Assembly (NCBI RefSeq): GCF_020342435.1
Contig: NZ_CP080504.1
Location: forward strand, 149,698 to 213,697
Source: Candidatus Vallotiella sp. (ex Adelges kitamiensis)
Lineage (GTDB): Bacteria > Pseudomonadota > Gammaproteobacteria > Burkholderiales > Burkholderiaceae
Direction of reading: 5' to 3'
DNA: 64,000 nucleotides
Shown here: positions 10,734-23,044 of the stretch, one piece after another
How positions within the stretch are numbered: position 1 is the first letter of the stretch
How the letters are laid out: each line of letters opens with the position of its first letter
Notes under the pieces: generated by a model
Database searches by the model: none
What the model was told of the DNA's origin: nothing
The model's input: only the letters and a program-made list of their open reading frames with translations
Program-made: the position numbers and the translations under genes

Positions 10734-11336
10734 ATGCCTAAATTGAAGCTAGCATGCTACTTCAGCGTGTTTGCTGCGACAGCGTTATTATTATCCGGAT
10801 GCGGTTTCCAACTGCGAGGTAACTATATCCTCCCATTTAAACGGCTTGCGCTTATTAGCCCAGATCTAGAACTCAGCGCAAAGATTCGGAGAATAATCGA
10901 GAATAGCAGCCAGACGCAGATTGTTAATAGTGTGGACAGTGCGGATGCAATTTTGTCAATTTCAGAAGCGTGTAGTACTAAGATAGTTCCGCATAATGCG
11001 GATGGACAGCTTAATGATCATGAGCTTAACTATACAATGTCCTACCAATTAATTGGTATGGATGGCACGGTGCTGTTGCCATTTAGCATGCTTCACTTAA
11101 ATCGATCAACGCGTTATTCTGATCAGAATGTCTTATCTAAATTGCAAGAATACGATGTACTGTATCGCGACATGAGTAACGAAGCAGTTAGCCAGCTATT
11201 ATGGTGCATAAGCGTAATGCCTGCACCGAATCTGAACTATGATAGGGTGCGTTCGGGAATAACACATACATTTTACGGTAAACCGGATACAAGCCATGCA
11301 ACTTCGCGTAAACGCCCTGAAATCGCATCTCGCTAA
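10734..11336 (+). CDS. lptE: LPS-assembly lipoprotein LptE
   Basis: LptE (200 aa) plugs the LptD barrel that inserts lipopolysaccharide into the outer membrane. The signal peptide ends at SGC with lipidated Cys23, followed by GFQLRG, the family signature. The protein body is divergent but continuous. Its last 41 bases overlap the start of holA in another frame, an overlap longer than is usual. Retention suggests the symbiont still makes LPS. It sits in the leuS-lptE-holA string typical of beta-proteobacteria. Confidence 0.88.
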   Translation: MPKLKLACYFSVFAATALLLSGCGFQLRGNYILPFKRLALISPDLELSAKIRRIIENSSQTQIVNSVDSADAILSISEACSTKIVPHNADGQLNDHELNYTMSYQLIGMDGTVLLPFSMLHLNRSTRYSDQNVLSKLQEYDVLYRDMSNEAVSQLLWCISVMPAPNLNYDRVRSGITHTFYGKPDTSHATSRKRPEIASR

Positions 11337-12405
11337 GACGTTAGGTTGCTTATACATTGTGTATGGCGATGAGCCATTACTTATGCAGGAAGCTATAGCA
11401 TGTATCCGCAGTGCTGCGCATGCTGCCGATTTTACTGAGCGCAAGGTACTTTTTGTCGATCGGGGTTTTGATTGGAGCCTACTAATTGGTGCTATAAAAT
11501 CGATGTCGTTATTTAGCAAGCGTCAGATGATCGAATTGCGCATTCCAACCTGTAAGCTAGATACAAATAGTAGTGAGGCATTAAAAGCGTTAGCAGCGTC
11601 GAAAAATCCTAACACGCTAACGCTAATTACATTACCCCGGCTAGACGCCGTAACGCAGAAGACGGCATGGTTTACTGCATTGCTTCAGGCTGGTATGGTG
11701 ATACGTATCGATACAGTTGAGCGCGCGCAACTGCCGAACTGGATTGCTAAACGGCTTGCAGCGCAGCAACAAAGTATTGTCTCTGGTGACGAAGGTCGAC
11801 GGGTACTGCAATTTCTTACCGATCGGGTTGAGGGTAACCTGCTTGCCGCTCATCAAGAAATACAAAAGCTTGGTTTATTATATCCCGCCGGTGAATTAAC
11901 GTTTGAACAGGTGTGCGATTCGGTGCTTAATGTGGCTCGTTATAACGTGTTTAGGCTTAATGAGGCAATACTTACCGGGGATATTGCACGCTTGACACGG
12001 ATGCTCGATGGATTGCGTAGCGAAGGTGAGACAGCAGTGTTAGTGCTTTGGGCTATCTCAGAAGAAATCCGTTTGCTAATGCGAATAAAGCGAGGTCTGA
12101 CTACTGGTAAATCGTTAGCGATTTTAATGCATGAAAATCGCGTATGCAGGCTGCATGAACAGCTAATACCCTCTGCACTGCAACGTGTTGATGTATCTTC
12201 TCTGGAACAAGCAGTAGGCTTTGCAGTGCAGATAGATCGACAAATCAAGGGGCTGTTCAGCGGGACAGGGGTAACGCGTCCGAATATCGAACCTGCTTAT
12301 ACGTTACTGCCACCAGCCGATCCGTGGGATAGTTTGTTCGATCTAGCAATGATGATTGCTCAGCCGGGTACTAACATTACTGCCAGACCGGTAGTACGCC
12401 TATAG
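11296..12405 (+). CDS. holA: DNA polymerase III delta subunit
   Basis: HolA (369 aa) is the clamp-loader delta subunit that opens the beta sliding clamp. The start MQLRVNALKSHLAKTLGCLYIVYGDEPLLMQEA matches the family, with the conserved YGDEPLL at about 22-28 near the N-terminus. The middle holds EGNLLAAHQEIQKLGLL, another conserved block. The ATG at 11296 lies inside lptE, so the two genes are translationally linked. The protein is complete. Confidence 0.93.
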   Translation: MQLRVNALKSHLAKTLGCLYIVYGDEPLLMQEAIACIRSAAHAADFTERKVLFVDRGFDWSLLIGAIKSMSLFSKRQMIELRIPTCKLDTNSSEALKALAASKNPNTLTLITLPRLDAVTQKTAWFTALLQAGMVIRIDTVERAQLPNWIAKRLAAQQQSIVSGDEGRRVLQFLTDRVEGNLLAAHQEIQKLGLLYPAGELTFEQVCDSVLNVARYNVFRLNEAILTGDIARLTRMLDGLRSEGETAVLVLWAISEEIRLLMRIKRGLTTGKSLAILMHENRVCRLHEQLIPSALQRVDVSSLEQAVGFAVQIDRQIKGLFSGTGVTRPNIEPAYTLLPPADPWDSLFDLAMMIAQPGTNITARPVVRL

Positions 12406-12535
12406 TCTTATAATAGCAACTATTATGTTGCCTGTCATGTAGCGTATTAAGGCGCGTGTACTGGACAACAATTTTAATCTGCGTAGATAAGTGTTTTTAA
12501 CGCCTATCATATCCGCATATTGCGGGAACATAAAG

Positions 12536-13807
12536 ATGAATATTAACTGCTACATGACTGATTTAGGTATCCGTGCTCGTGCAGCATCAAGGGTACTTGC
12601 CAGAGTCTCAGGAGCCGAAAAGAATGCGATACTTGAACGGATTGCGCTAGCAATCCAGGAACAGGCTGACACGCTTCAGCGAGCAAACGCACGTGATGTT
12701 GATCGAGCGCTGGCCCATGGGCACGATGCGGCTTTCATTGACCGACTAACGCTGTCGGAGAAAGTGCTAACAATGATGGTTAAGAGTGTACGTCAAGTTG
12801 CGGCGCTACCTGATCCAATTGGCGAAATTACTAGTATGAGGATGCGTCCCACAGGTATACAAGTCGGTCAGATGCGGGTTCCGCTGGGTGTGATTGGTGT
12901 AATTTATGAGTCGCGGCCGAATGTTACGATTGATGCAGCTGCGCTATGCCTGAAATCAGGCAACGCCGCGATCCTACGTGGTGGCTCAGAGTCAATCGAA
13001 TCCAATACAGCATTTTCTGTACTAATCTCCGAAATACTTCGCACAAGTAGTTTACCAGAGGATGGAGTGCAAGTGATCGATACACCAGATCGGGCAGCGG
13101 TAAACAAGCTAATTACAATGACCGACTATGTTGATGTGATCGTGCCGCGGGGTGGAAAACGCTTGATGCAAAAATTGATTGGTAAAGCACGGGTACCAAT
13201 GATTAAACACCTTGATGGCGTTTGCCATGTTTATGTAGATGATGATGCTGATATTAGTAAAGCATTAGATATATGCGATAACGCAAAAACGCATCGGTAC
13301 GGCACTTGTAATACGATGGAGACGCTGCTTATCGCACGGGGAATCGCTCCAAACATATTACCACTGCTAGGTAAGTTATATCTAGATAAAGCAGTAGAGC
13401 TTCGGGTAGATCCAGCCGCACGAACAATTCTTGCTAATGCCGATATCGAGCCGCTTGTAGATGCGACCGAGGCCGATTGGCATACAGAATACCTAGCGCC
13501 AGTACTTTCAATTAGGATTGTAGATGGCATCGATTCAGCGATTGAGCATATTAATATGTATGGCTCTGCGCATACCGATGCGATCGTGACTGAACATTAT
13601 AATCGCGCGATGCAGTTCCTAAATGAAGTCGATTCAGCTAGCGTGATAGTCAATGCATCAACGCGTTTCGCGGATGGATTTGAATATGGTCTAGGTACTG
13701 AAATAGGCATTTCTAACAACAAATTACATGCGCGTGGTCCGGTCGGCCTTGAAGGATTAACCTCATTAAAATATATTGTCTTAGGTCATGGTGAAGTTCG
13801 CCTATAA
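12536..13807 (+). CDS. proA: Gamma-glutamyl phosphate reductase
   Basis: ProA (423 aa) reduces glutamyl-5-phosphate to glutamate semialdehyde, the second step of proline synthesis. [24 protein letters not shown] is the aldehyde-dehydrogenase-like NADPH region. The active-site Cys is in [13 protein letters not shown] (about residue 259). The ATG at 12536 ([11 protein letters not shown]) fits the family; the frame is open 15 codons further up. It follows holA after 130 bases. Together with proC at 32-33 kb it gives two of the three proline genes; proB is not in the window. Confidence 0.95.
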   Translation: MNINCYMTDLGIRARAASRVLARVSGAEKNAILERIALAIQEQADTLQRANARDVDRALAHGHDAAFIDRLTLSEKVLTMMVKSVRQVAALPDPIGEITSMRMRPTGIQVGQMRVPLGVIGVIYESRPNVTIDAAALCLKSGNAAILRGGSESIESNTAFSVLISEILRTSSLPEDGVQVIDTPDRAAVNKLITMTDYVDVIVPRGGKRLMQKLIGKARVPMIKHLDGVCHVYVDDDADISKALDICDNAKTHRYGTCNTMETLLIARGIAPNILPLLGKLYLDKAVELRVDPAARTILANADIEPLVDATEADWHTEYLAPVLSIRIVDGIDSAIEHINMYGSAHTDAIVTEHYNRAMQFLNEVDSASVIVNASTRFADGFEYGLGTEIGISNNKLHARGPVGLEGLTSLKYIVLGHGEVRL

Positions 13808-13818
13808 AGGAACAAACA

Positions 13819-13985
13819 TTGTTGTACATTAATATACCTCATACCATCTAGATGTCTTCCTGGTTTTAGGGCTGTTTTATTTAACTCTTGTTTTTGAGAA
13901 CTACTGATACCAAAGATGTAAGTGTTTGATAAATGCTCCACTGAGATTTAAAGGATAATTGTCTACTTTAGTTAGGGTAGTACTT
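13819..13985 (+). pseudogene. Dead HemJ/CopD-like membrane protein gene after proA
   Basis: From a TTG at 13819, with AAAGG at 13806-13810 before it, the first residues read MLYINIPHTI, stop, MSSWF, stop, GCF. This lines up without gaps to the start I remember for the Burkholderia CopD-family/HemJ-like protein encoded after proA (MLWVKAFHIVFVASWFAGLF). One frame-shift later FYLTLVFEN matches FYLPRIFVN, and CLINAPLRFKG resembles RLLLMxRRLFRF. At least three stops and one shift destroy the gene. The family has been linked to protoporphyrinogen oxidation (HemJ) or copper export (CopD); I cannot say which this was. Confidence 0.5.
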
Positions 13986-14358
13986 CCTATGGGGTAAGTA
14001 AACTTATTTGAAAGGGCGTTTAGTGTTTAACAGAGAGACAAGTGCACAGTGTACATGATATAAACCTGATTATGAATTATCAAAATCCACGAGACTTCTG
14101 AGCCGTAGAGAACCCGAAGATCTTAAAGTCGTCTGGCGTATCTATGTAATCAAGTAAAACTGATGTAGTATATCAACAATTCTGTAGTCAGCCAGACTAA
14201 GCCTATTAGCTATGAGAGGAATCTCTCCTCATTACCTCTGATTGAGTCCTTCCGGAATTTCTATTAGACTCGGTACGCCGGTCAAGCTTTTAATTTATTC
14301 AGCGACACAAATTTTCCGGATCGGTTGCGTGTGCCGCCCGTCTCCAGGAGCGATTTTC
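13986..14358. other. Spacer before edd
   Basis: Probably the rest of the dead membrane-protein gene, but too eroded to align. The edd promoter should be here. Nothing else is recognised apart from the ribosome binding site at the end. Confidence 0.5.
14346..14350 (+). promoter_or_regulatory. Ribosome binding site of edd
   Basis: AGGAG, eight bases before the ATG at 14359. It supports that start over in-frame starts further up (open to 14242). Confidence 0.75.
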
Positions 14359-16209
14359 ATGACTTCGTTACACTCCCAGCTAACAGCTGTGACCGATCGA
14401 ATTATCGAGCGTAGTAAAGCAACGCGGCATGCTTATCTCACCCGAATCGGGGATGCACAAGGACAGTTTCCTGCGCGCAGTACATTGTCTTGCGCTAATT
14501 TAGCTCATGGTTCGGCTGGATTTGAAGGACAGGACAAGATCACAATCCGCGCGCTGCAGCGGCCTAATATCGGTATTGTGTCAGCTTATAATGAGATGTT
14601 ATCAGCGCATGCGCCGTACCGTAACTTTCCTGACGTTATCAAACGAGCTGCCCGCGAAGCGGGGGGTATCGCACAATTTGCTGGTGGCGTGCCAGCGATG
14701 TGTGACGGCATCACGCAGGGTAACGCTGGCATGGAGCTATCACTATTCTCCCGTGATACGATTGCGATGTCGACGGCGATTGCATTGACGCACAATATGT
14801 TTGATGCGGCACTATGCTTAGGCATTTGCGACAAGATCGTGCCAGGTCTACTGATCGGTGCGTTGAAATTCGGCCATTTACCAACGATATTCGTACCTGC
14901 AGGACCGATGACTAGTGGCTTGTCTAATGATGAAAAGGCTAAGATCCGTCAGAAGTTCGCTATCGGCGCCTTAGGACGCGAGGTACTGCTCAATAGTGAG
15001 GCTAGCGCGTACCATAGCCATGGTACTTGCACATTCTATGGTACAGCAAACTCAAACCAGCTTCTTATGGAAATAATGGGTCTGCACTTGCCAGGTGCTG
15101 CATTCATTCATCCGCATACGCCACTACGAGATGCACTTACTGCCGAGGCAGCACGACGGGTGCTACAACTAACTGCACAAGGCCCGCACTATACGCCGAT
15201 TGGGCGCGTAATTGATGAAAAAACAATTGTCAATGGCATTAGTGCGCTATTAGCTACCGGAGGCTCTACTAATCATACTCTGCATTTAGTGGCAATTGCT
15301 CGCGCCGCTGGCATTGTTATCGACTGGAACGACTTTGATGACTTGTCACGTGCGGTGCCACTGCTAGCGAAGATATATCCGAATGGTACAGCAGATATTA
15401 ATCACTATCACTCAGCCGGGGGTATGGCTTTTCTGACACACACACTACTCGAGGCTGGTTTGCTACATGATGATGTAATGACTGTCGCTGGGATCAGCTT
15501 ATCAAACTATTATACGCGTGAACCAACATTAGTTAACAATAAGTTGCTTTGGGTTAATGGCTCGCGCGAGAGCCGAGACAAAGCTGTTTTAAGAGGCGTT
15601 GCGGAACCGTTCCAGCTAGATGGTGGGCTACGGCTAGTACAAGGCCGGCTGGGACGAGGTGTGATTAAGATTTCCGCAGTCGCACAAGAACATCGCAGTA
15701 TTACTGCACCAGCAATCGTTTTTGATTCACAAGAAGGTGTTCAAACTGCTTTCAATCGTGGTGAGCTAGAGCGAGATTGCGTTGTTGTAGTGCGATTCCA
15801 GGGAGCAAGAGCTAATGGTATGCCAGAGTTGCATCGGCTCACGCCGCTATTAGGTATCTTACAGGATAAAGGTTTTAAGGTAGCACTAGTAACAGACGGT
15901 AGAATGTCGGGCGCTTCTGGAAAGGTGCCAGCGGTCATTCATCTATCGCCTGAAGCACTTCTAGATGGCCCGATTAGCAAAGTGCGTAACGGAGATTTAA
16001 TTACACTAGATGCAGAAGCTGGGCAGTTAGACGTGGAGGAGGCTGAATGGGCGCGACGTGCATATGAAAAGCCTATTGCATATTCTAACCAGAATGAGTT
16101 GGGCTTTGGCCGCGAGCTATTCAGCATGTTTCGTGCGGCAGCTCTACCAGCCGAGCAAGGCGCTTCGGTTTTTGGAGCAATGCCGGGTGAGGATATTATT
16201 TCAATTTGA
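14359..16209 (+). CDS. edd: 6-phosphogluconate dehydratase
   Basis: Edd (616 aa, IlvD/Edd family) dehydrates 6-phosphogluconate to 2-keto-3-deoxy-6-phosphogluconate, the first committed Entner-Doudoroff step. Iron-sulfur cluster cysteines are visible in [19 protein letters not shown] and [14 protein letters not shown]. The C-terminal half has [17 protein letters not shown], the family signature. It is followed by eda after 18 bases in one operon. Length and domains are normal. Burkholderia lack phosphofructokinase and depend on this route for glucose, which explains its retention in a reduced genome. Confidence 0.95.
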   Translation: MTSLHSQLTAVTDRIIERSKATRHAYLTRIGDAQGQFPARSTLSCANLAHGSAGFEGQDKITIRALQRPNIGIVSAYNEMLSAHAPYRNFPDVIKRAAREAGGIAQFAGGVPAMCDGITQGNAGMELSLFSRDTIAMSTAIALTHNMFDAALCLGICDKIVPGLLIGALKFGHLPTIFVPAGPMTSGLSNDEKAKIRQKFAIGALGREVLLNSEASAYHSHGTCTFYGTANSNQLLMEIMGLHLPGAAFIHPHTPLRDALTAEAARRVLQLTAQGPHYTPIGRVIDEKTIVNGISALLATGGSTNHTLHLVAIARAAGIVIDWNDFDDLSRAVPLLAKIYPNGTADINHYHSAGGMAFLTHTLLEAGLLHDDVMTVAGISLSNYYTREPTLVNNKLLWVNGSRESRDKAVLRGVAEPFQLDGGLRLVQGRLGRGVIKISAVAQEHRSITAPAIVFDSQEGVQTAFNRGELERDCVVVVRFQGARANGMPELHRLTPLLGILQDKGFKVALVTDGRMSGASGKVPAVIHLSPEALLDGPISKVRNGDLITLDAEAGQLDVEEAEWARRAYEKPIAYSNQNELGFGRELFSMFRAAALPAEQGASVFGAMPGEDIISI

Positions 16210-16227
16210 ACTACAGGAAAACTATAG

Positions 16228-16863
16228 ATGAAATCCGTGAGCGAAATTGTGCAGATCGGGCCAGTTATCCCGGTTCTAACATTTGAATCAGTGGAGCAGG
16301 GCAAGCAAGTCGTACATGCCCTATACCAGGGCGGGATAAAAGTTCTAGAGATTACTCTACGAACTGCGGTAGGCCTGCAAGTAATCAAGCACGCAGCACA
16401 ATTTTCATCGGATATCGTTGTAGGTGTCGGTACCCTAACTACTGTCGATCAGATTGAAAAAGCCAAGCGTGCTGGCGCAATATTTGGTGTGTCGCCTGGC
16501 CTTACAAGCGATCTTCATTTAGCTGCTAAGGATATTGGCTTACCCTTACTTCCCGGCGTGATGACGCCTTCTGATATTCTATTTGCGCTTTCCCTTGGCT
16601 ACGATATTGTAAAGTTCTTCCCAGCCCAGCAAGCTGGGGGATTAGAAATGCTGAAAGCATTTAGAGGCCCCTTCCCAACGCTACGTTTTTGTCCGACTGG
16701 AGGTATCACAAAGGAGTTAGCGAGAAGTTTTCTCTCTTTACCTAACGTAGTCTGCGTTGGTGGATCGTGGCTCACTCCGCATACGGCAATAACTGCCCAA
16801 AACTGGGGTGAAGTAACACGTCTAGCCCATGCAGCAAGTCAACTAGCACGGGCTAATATCTAG
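16228..16863 (+). CDS. eda: KDPG aldolase
   Basis: Eda (211 aa) cleaves 2-keto-3-deoxy-6-phosphogluconate to pyruvate and glyceraldehyde-3-P. The class I aldolase residues are visible: Glu41 in EITLRT and the Schiff-base Lys129 in DIVKFFPA, with the phosphate loop CPTGGI. It is translated right behind edd. Its product glyceraldehyde-3-P feeds the GAPDH encoded at 3.8 kb. Confidence 0.96.
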   Translation: MKSVSEIVQIGPVIPVLTFESVEQGKQVVHALYQGGIKVLEITLRTAVGLQVIKHAAQFSSDIVVGVGTLTTVDQIEKAKRAGAIFGVSPGLTSDLHLAAKDIGLPLLPGVMTPSDILFALSLGYDIVKFFPAQQAGGLEMLKAFRGPFPTLRFCPTGGITKELARSFLSLPNVVCVGGSWLTPHTAITAQNWGEVTRLAHAASQLARANI

Positions 16864-17465
16864 ACCTTTATTTTATATATCAGATCAGATAAGGGTAGCT
16901 ACTCGACTGGAGTATAGGGCACTGCTAAGCAGCGATCTCCGTGCTTCGCTTGTTGTTTATGTACTAAATTTATTTAATTCTGATTCTTATTTTTGAGTGT
17001 TGACTCAATTGGGTTGAAGTTTTTAATTGATACCTAATCGAGGGGTAGAAATATTTTTCTCTAGAGAGAAGCGTATTTATGTGCGATATAGTTAGATAAA
17101 ATGGGAAATAGGCTGCAGTATTACGATAACTTCTAAAAATTGCTTTCTATAGCACTGCTTGTTTAGTTTACGTAGGTAATTACGCCATAGAAGCATAGAT
17201 ATAAGCCCATCAATCCTCCGCTTATTTAAGTTTTAATCTTAAAGTTGCTATGCAAGGTTGGTGATAATATAGTGTAAATCGTGCCTAAAAACACGTGTCT
17301 ATTGCTGTACGAGCATAGCTTATGCTGTGCTTCTTAATCCTGTTATTTCTAGAAATGCAACAAACCCGTGTTTAAGAATTAGTGTATATCGAAGCAATGA
17401 TACAGGATTGCACTTTCAGTTGAAGCACGTGCGTGTCTCTATAGTATTGATCAAGCACACCCATA
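16864..17465. other. Spacer between convergent eda and purB
   Basis: About 600 AT-rich bases; no gene remnant recognised on either strand. A short palindrome TTCTCT-AG-AGAGAA lies near 17056. No T-tracted terminator is clear. Confidence 0.5.
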
Positions 17466-19415
<1,950 letters not shown>

Positions 19416-20342
19416 TTATTCTGGGCTGTGACCCCCATTTTTTACTGCGTTTAAATCTCTGCGCTTAATCCCGAAACACATTGCTAGGGCAGACGAGACG
19501 AATACTGACGAGTAGATACTGAACAAGATGCCAATAGTTAGCGCCAATGCAAAATAGCGCAGCATAAGGCCGCCGAATAGAAGTATCGATAACACCATCA
19601 TCTGTGTTAAGCCGTGCGTGATAATCGTGCGTGATATTGTGCTCGTAATGGCATGATTAATAACGTCAGTGATCGTCATATTACGCTCACGCTGGAATGT
19701 CTCGCGAATACGATCAAAAATGACAACGGACTCATTAACCGAATAGCCAAGCACTGCGAGCACTGCTGCTAGTACTGACAGCGAAAACTCCCACTGGAAA
19801 AATGCGAAGAAACCTAAAATAATTATTAGGTCATGCAAGTTTGCAATAGCGCCGGCAATTGCAAGCCTCCATTCGAATCGAAACGCGAGATAGAGAGTAA
19901 TACTTACAACCGCGCAAGTAAGTGAAAGCAGCCCATCTATCACTAGTTCTTTTCCTACTTGTGGTCCAACAAATTCCATACATTGGAGCTTGATCTGAGC
20001 ATCAAGCGCTTTCAGCGCAGTCATGACCCGGTCGCTTTGCTTCGTTGAGGATAGCCCTTCTTTTAATGGTAGTCGGATTAGAACATCATGCGACGTACCA
20101 AAAGTCTGCACCTGCGCATCGGTATACAAAATCTTATCTAGCGCGTGACGAATTACATCAATTTTTTTGGCTTCTGGCACGTGGATTTCTAACATAGTGC
20201 CGCCTGTAAATTCAGGGGACAAATGTAGACCGCGATATATTAGAAAGAACACCGCGAGCAGGAGCATTATGAGTGAGATTATATTAAAGATTAATGCCCA
20301 CTTCATAAAAGGAATATCTTTTTGAATTCGAAAAAATTCCAT
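19416..20342 (-). CDS. secF: Protein translocase subunit SecF
   Basis: SecF (308 aa) pairs with SecD as the proton-driven accessory to SecYEG in the inner membrane. The protein has the expected plan: a first membrane segment (about 15-35), a periplasmic domain starting SPEFTGGTMLEIHVPE, then five membrane segments. These include the conserved GYSVNESVVIFDRIRE and the RTIITHGLTQMMV stretch. It is transcribed after secD with a 208-base gap, wider than the few bases seen in relatives. Confidence 0.95.
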   Translation of the reverse strand: MEFFRIQKDIPFMKWALIFNIISLIMLLLAVFFLIYRGLHLSPEFTGGTMLEIHVPEAKKIDVIRHALDKILYTDAQVQTFGTSHDVLIRLPLKEGLSSTKQSDRVMTALKALDAQIKLQCMEFVGPQVGKELVIDGLLSLTCAVVSITLYLAFRFEWRLAIAGAIANLHDLIIILGFFAFFQWEFSLSVLAAVLAVLGYSVNESVVIFDRIRETFQRERNMTITDVINHAITSTISRTIITHGLTQMMVLSILLFGGLMLRYFALALTIGILFSIYSSVFVSSALAMCFGIKRRDLNAVKNGGHSPE

Positions 20343-20550
20343 AAGGCTTTTCTAAACGCGCTCAGTAAGATTAGCGTATCTTGGTTCGAGCATCACCTCG
20401 CGCTCTACGTTTTAACGGAGGTCGATTGTGAGGTAGCACGATTAGATCCCGTTCGCTTTTCTCTAACACCGTGGATGATGTTTGTGTCATGATAACCATC
20501 TTTTTTAGATAGCTTTTGTGTACCGGATGGTGTATTTCTGGGATCTATAT

Positions 20551-22386
20551 CTACCCAATAGCCAGAGATTTAAGCCTCTTCTTACCGCCATACCATAGGT
20601 TTACTAGCCCCCGAGCAAAGAATACTGCAGAAAACATTGATGTCAGGATGCCAATGCAGTGCACAACGGCAAAGCCACGTACTGGCCCAGAACTAAAGGT
20701 AAGCAACGATAGCCCAACGATCAATAGCGTGATACTCGAATCTAAGATTGTTACCCATGCATGCGAAAAGCCATTCTGGATAGCTAGTTGTGCCGACGCG
20801 CTATAACGCAGTTCTTCACGAATACGCTCATTAATGAGCACATTCGCATCGATTGCCATGCCCAGTGTTAGTGCAATCGCTGCAATACCTGGCAATGTAA
20901 GCGTTGCCTGCATTATCGATAGAAGCGCGATAAGTAGAAACAAGTTTACCGATAATGCAATCACTGAAATCAGTCCGAACAGCATATAGTACGCAATTAT
21001 AAACACTGTGATTGCGAGGAATCCGTACTGCACCGCGTTGAAACCTTTTCTGATGTTGTCTAGACCTACGCTCGGGCCAATCGTGCGTTCCTCAATGATT
21101 TCCATCGGCGCAGCTAAAGAACCAGCACGCAACAATAATGCAAGATTAGTCGCTTCCTGTAGCGACATCTGGCCAGTAATCTGAAAATTTTTGCCTAGTT
21201 CAGACTGAATCGTTGCTACAGTTAAAAGCTCACCCCTGTTTTTTTCGAATAATACGATTGCCATCGTCTTATTGATATTGCTGCGTGATACATCACGCAA
21301 AACCTGCCCTGCATGCGCATCAAGGCAGATTTTTACTGCTGGACGCTGATGTTCATCAAAATCGACTGATGCATCAGTAATTCGGTGACCACTGAAAATT
21401 ACTTGTTTTTTTAAGTATACTGGCGCACCACTGCCTTGCGTAAATAGATCATCATCAGTTGGCACTGAATCTTTAATATTTCGCACTGGATTTTCGTCAT
21501 CAACCATTCGCGCTTCCAGCGCGGCAGTCCGACCGATGATATCTTTAGCTTTTGCGGTATCCTGAACGCCGGGTAATTCAACGACAATTCGGTCTGCACC
21601 CTGTTGCTGTACAATCGGTTCCGCGATGCCGAGTTCGTTTACTCGATTGTTTAAGGTTATAATATTTTGCCCTAATATAGTGTCTAGTACTATCTTTTGA
21701 GCGCTAAGGGTAAACTTCCCTACCACCTTATAGCAGGATGCTGTCGGCAATAGCCTCCATGTCAACTCAGTAATATTGTCTGATAGAATCCGACGAGCGC
21801 GGTTTGCAACCTCTTGATTGTTACAGTTAACTACTACTGTTTGGCCAACGCGATTTATGCTGCTATTGCCAATTGACTTGTTGTGTAGCAATGTACGTCC
21901 ATCATTCGCGTCCGAATCAAGCCTTTTATTCAATGCGTTATTCAAGTCTACCCGAAGTAGGAAGTGTACACCACCGCAAAGATCCAGACCCAGATGCATT
22001 GGCAGCGCGTGCAGCGTGTCTAACCAGTGCGGCGTATTCGATTGCAGATTCAGAGCAACAATATAGTTTGGATCCTTTGAATGAGCATTCAGCACTTTTT
22101 GTAGAAGGTCTTTCACGCGTAATTGAGTATCGGCATCTTTTAGACGTACGTGGAGAGTCGTATTTTGACTTATGTTATCTAGAATCATGTCATCCGCATG
22201 TATTCCATGCTCGTTGAGCGTTGACTCGACAATCCGGAATATAGATGAATCTAGATTGACTGTTACTTTACCGCTAGATACCTGCACTGCCGGCACCTCA
22301 CCAAAGAAGTTAGGTAATGTGTACAGTAAGCCGGTAGCAAGTGCTAGCAGCATCACAATGTATTTCCAAAGGGGATAGCGATTCAT
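20551..22386 (-). CDS. secD: Protein translocase subunit SecD
   Basis: SecD (611 aa) carries a first membrane helix (about 9-27, followed by LPNFFGEVPAVQVSS) and a large periplasmic region with the LGLDLCGGVHFLL motif. Then come the hydrophobic bundle with GMAIDANVLINERIREELR and the C-terminal WYGGKKRLKSLAIG. It is complete and in order yajC-secD-secF. It drives the late stages of export together with SecF, supporting the outer-membrane proteins and lipoproteins seen in the window (BamE, LptE). Confidence 0.96.
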   Translation of the reverse strand: MNRYPLWKYIVMLLALATGLLYTLPNFFGEVPAVQVSSGKVTVNLDSSIFRIVESTLNEHGIHADDMILDNISQNTTLHVRLKDADTQLRVKDLLQKVLNAHSKDPNYIVALNLQSNTPHWLDTLHALPMHLGLDLCGGVHFLLRVDLNNALNKRLDSDANDGRTLLHNKSIGNSSINRVGQTVVVNCNNQEVANRARRILSDNITELTWRLLPTASCYKVVGKFTLSAQKIVLDTILGQNIITLNNRVNELGIAEPIVQQQGADRIVVELPGVQDTAKAKDIIGRTAALEARMVDDENPVRNIKDSVPTDDDLFTQGSGAPVYLKKQVIFSGHRITDASVDFDEHQRPAVKICLDAHAGQVLRDVSRSNINKTMAIVLFEKNRGELLTVATIQSELGKNFQITGQMSLQEATNLALLLRAGSLAAPMEIIEERTIGPSVGLDNIRKGFNAVQYGFLAITVFIIAYYMLFGLISVIALSVNLFLLIALLSIMQATLTLPGIAAIALTLGMAIDANVLINERIREELRYSASAQLAIQNGFSHAWVTILDSSITLLIVGLSLLTFSSGPVRGFAVVHCIGILTSMFSAVFFARGLVNLWYGGKKRLKSLAIG

Positions 22387-22498
22387 GAAATAACTAGGCG
22401 GGAAAAGTTCTAGTGCAACGCGCCTCGGACTATTCTACTTGGGTGTGCAATCGACTTATCAAGACACTAGACCTCATAGAGATCGGTACTCTCTAAGA

Positions 22499-22828
22499 TC
22501 AGAGAGACTTTATCGTGCCTTTTGGAAGAATCGTAGAAACCGCGTTTTTTTGGATAGTAATCTCAACACCCTCACACAACTCGACTCCAACATAAACCTC
22601 GCCGAGCTTAGAAAGCTTGCCTATCATACCGCTAGACGTAAGAACTTCATCACCTTTAGTCATGCTGGCTAACATGTTCCGATGCTCCTTCTGCCTTTTC
22701 ATCTGAGGACGAATCATGAAAAAATACAGCACTGCAATCATTAGTATGAATAAGCCATATGTCTGAATGAAGCTAGCAGCACCGCCTATAGCGGATACGC
22801 CTTGAGCGTACGCATTAAAAATGAACAC
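22499..22828 (-). CDS. yajC: Preprotein translocase subunit YajC
   Basis: YajC (109 aa from this start) is a small single-pass inner membrane partner of SecDF. A membrane segment spans roughly residues 21-40, ending in YFFMIRPQMKRQKEHRNML, the family signature. The frame is open upstream to 22876, but family members begin MFISNAYAQG, and the in-frame GTG at 22828 gives the near-identical VFIFNAYAQG, so GTG is preferred. Its usual upstream neighbour tgt is not adjacent here. Confidence 0.93.
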   Translation of the reverse strand: MFIFNAYAQGVSAIGGAASFIQTYGLFILMIAVLYFFMIRPQMKRQKEHRNMLASMTKGDEVLTSSGMIGKLSKLGEVYVGVELCEGVEITIQKNAVSTILPKGTIKSL

Positions 22829-22894
22829 GTTGGTTTCTCTATAGTGAAAGATTAAAATAACCTGATATTCTACCATCTACATAAAATAGAAAAA

Positions 22895-22925
22895 CAGCAT
22901 ATCGGCCATACAGGCTGATATGCTG
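22895..22925 (-). terminator. Rho-independent terminator upstream of yajC
   Basis: CAGCATATCGGCC (22895-22907) and GGCTGATATGCTG (22913-22925) form a 13-pair stem with one G-T pair and a five-base loop. On the minus strand the stem is followed by TTTTTCT. No minus-strand gene now ends just upstream of it. Confidence 0.7.
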
Positions 22926-23044
22926 AACTAAGCCACGTCCATCACACTAGAATAAATCGGTTTAGTAGCCAATTCATCCATCGCATAACTATATACAATA
23001 TATTCACCAGTCTCTTTAGGCCTGTTGGGTTTTCGTTTTCCTCT

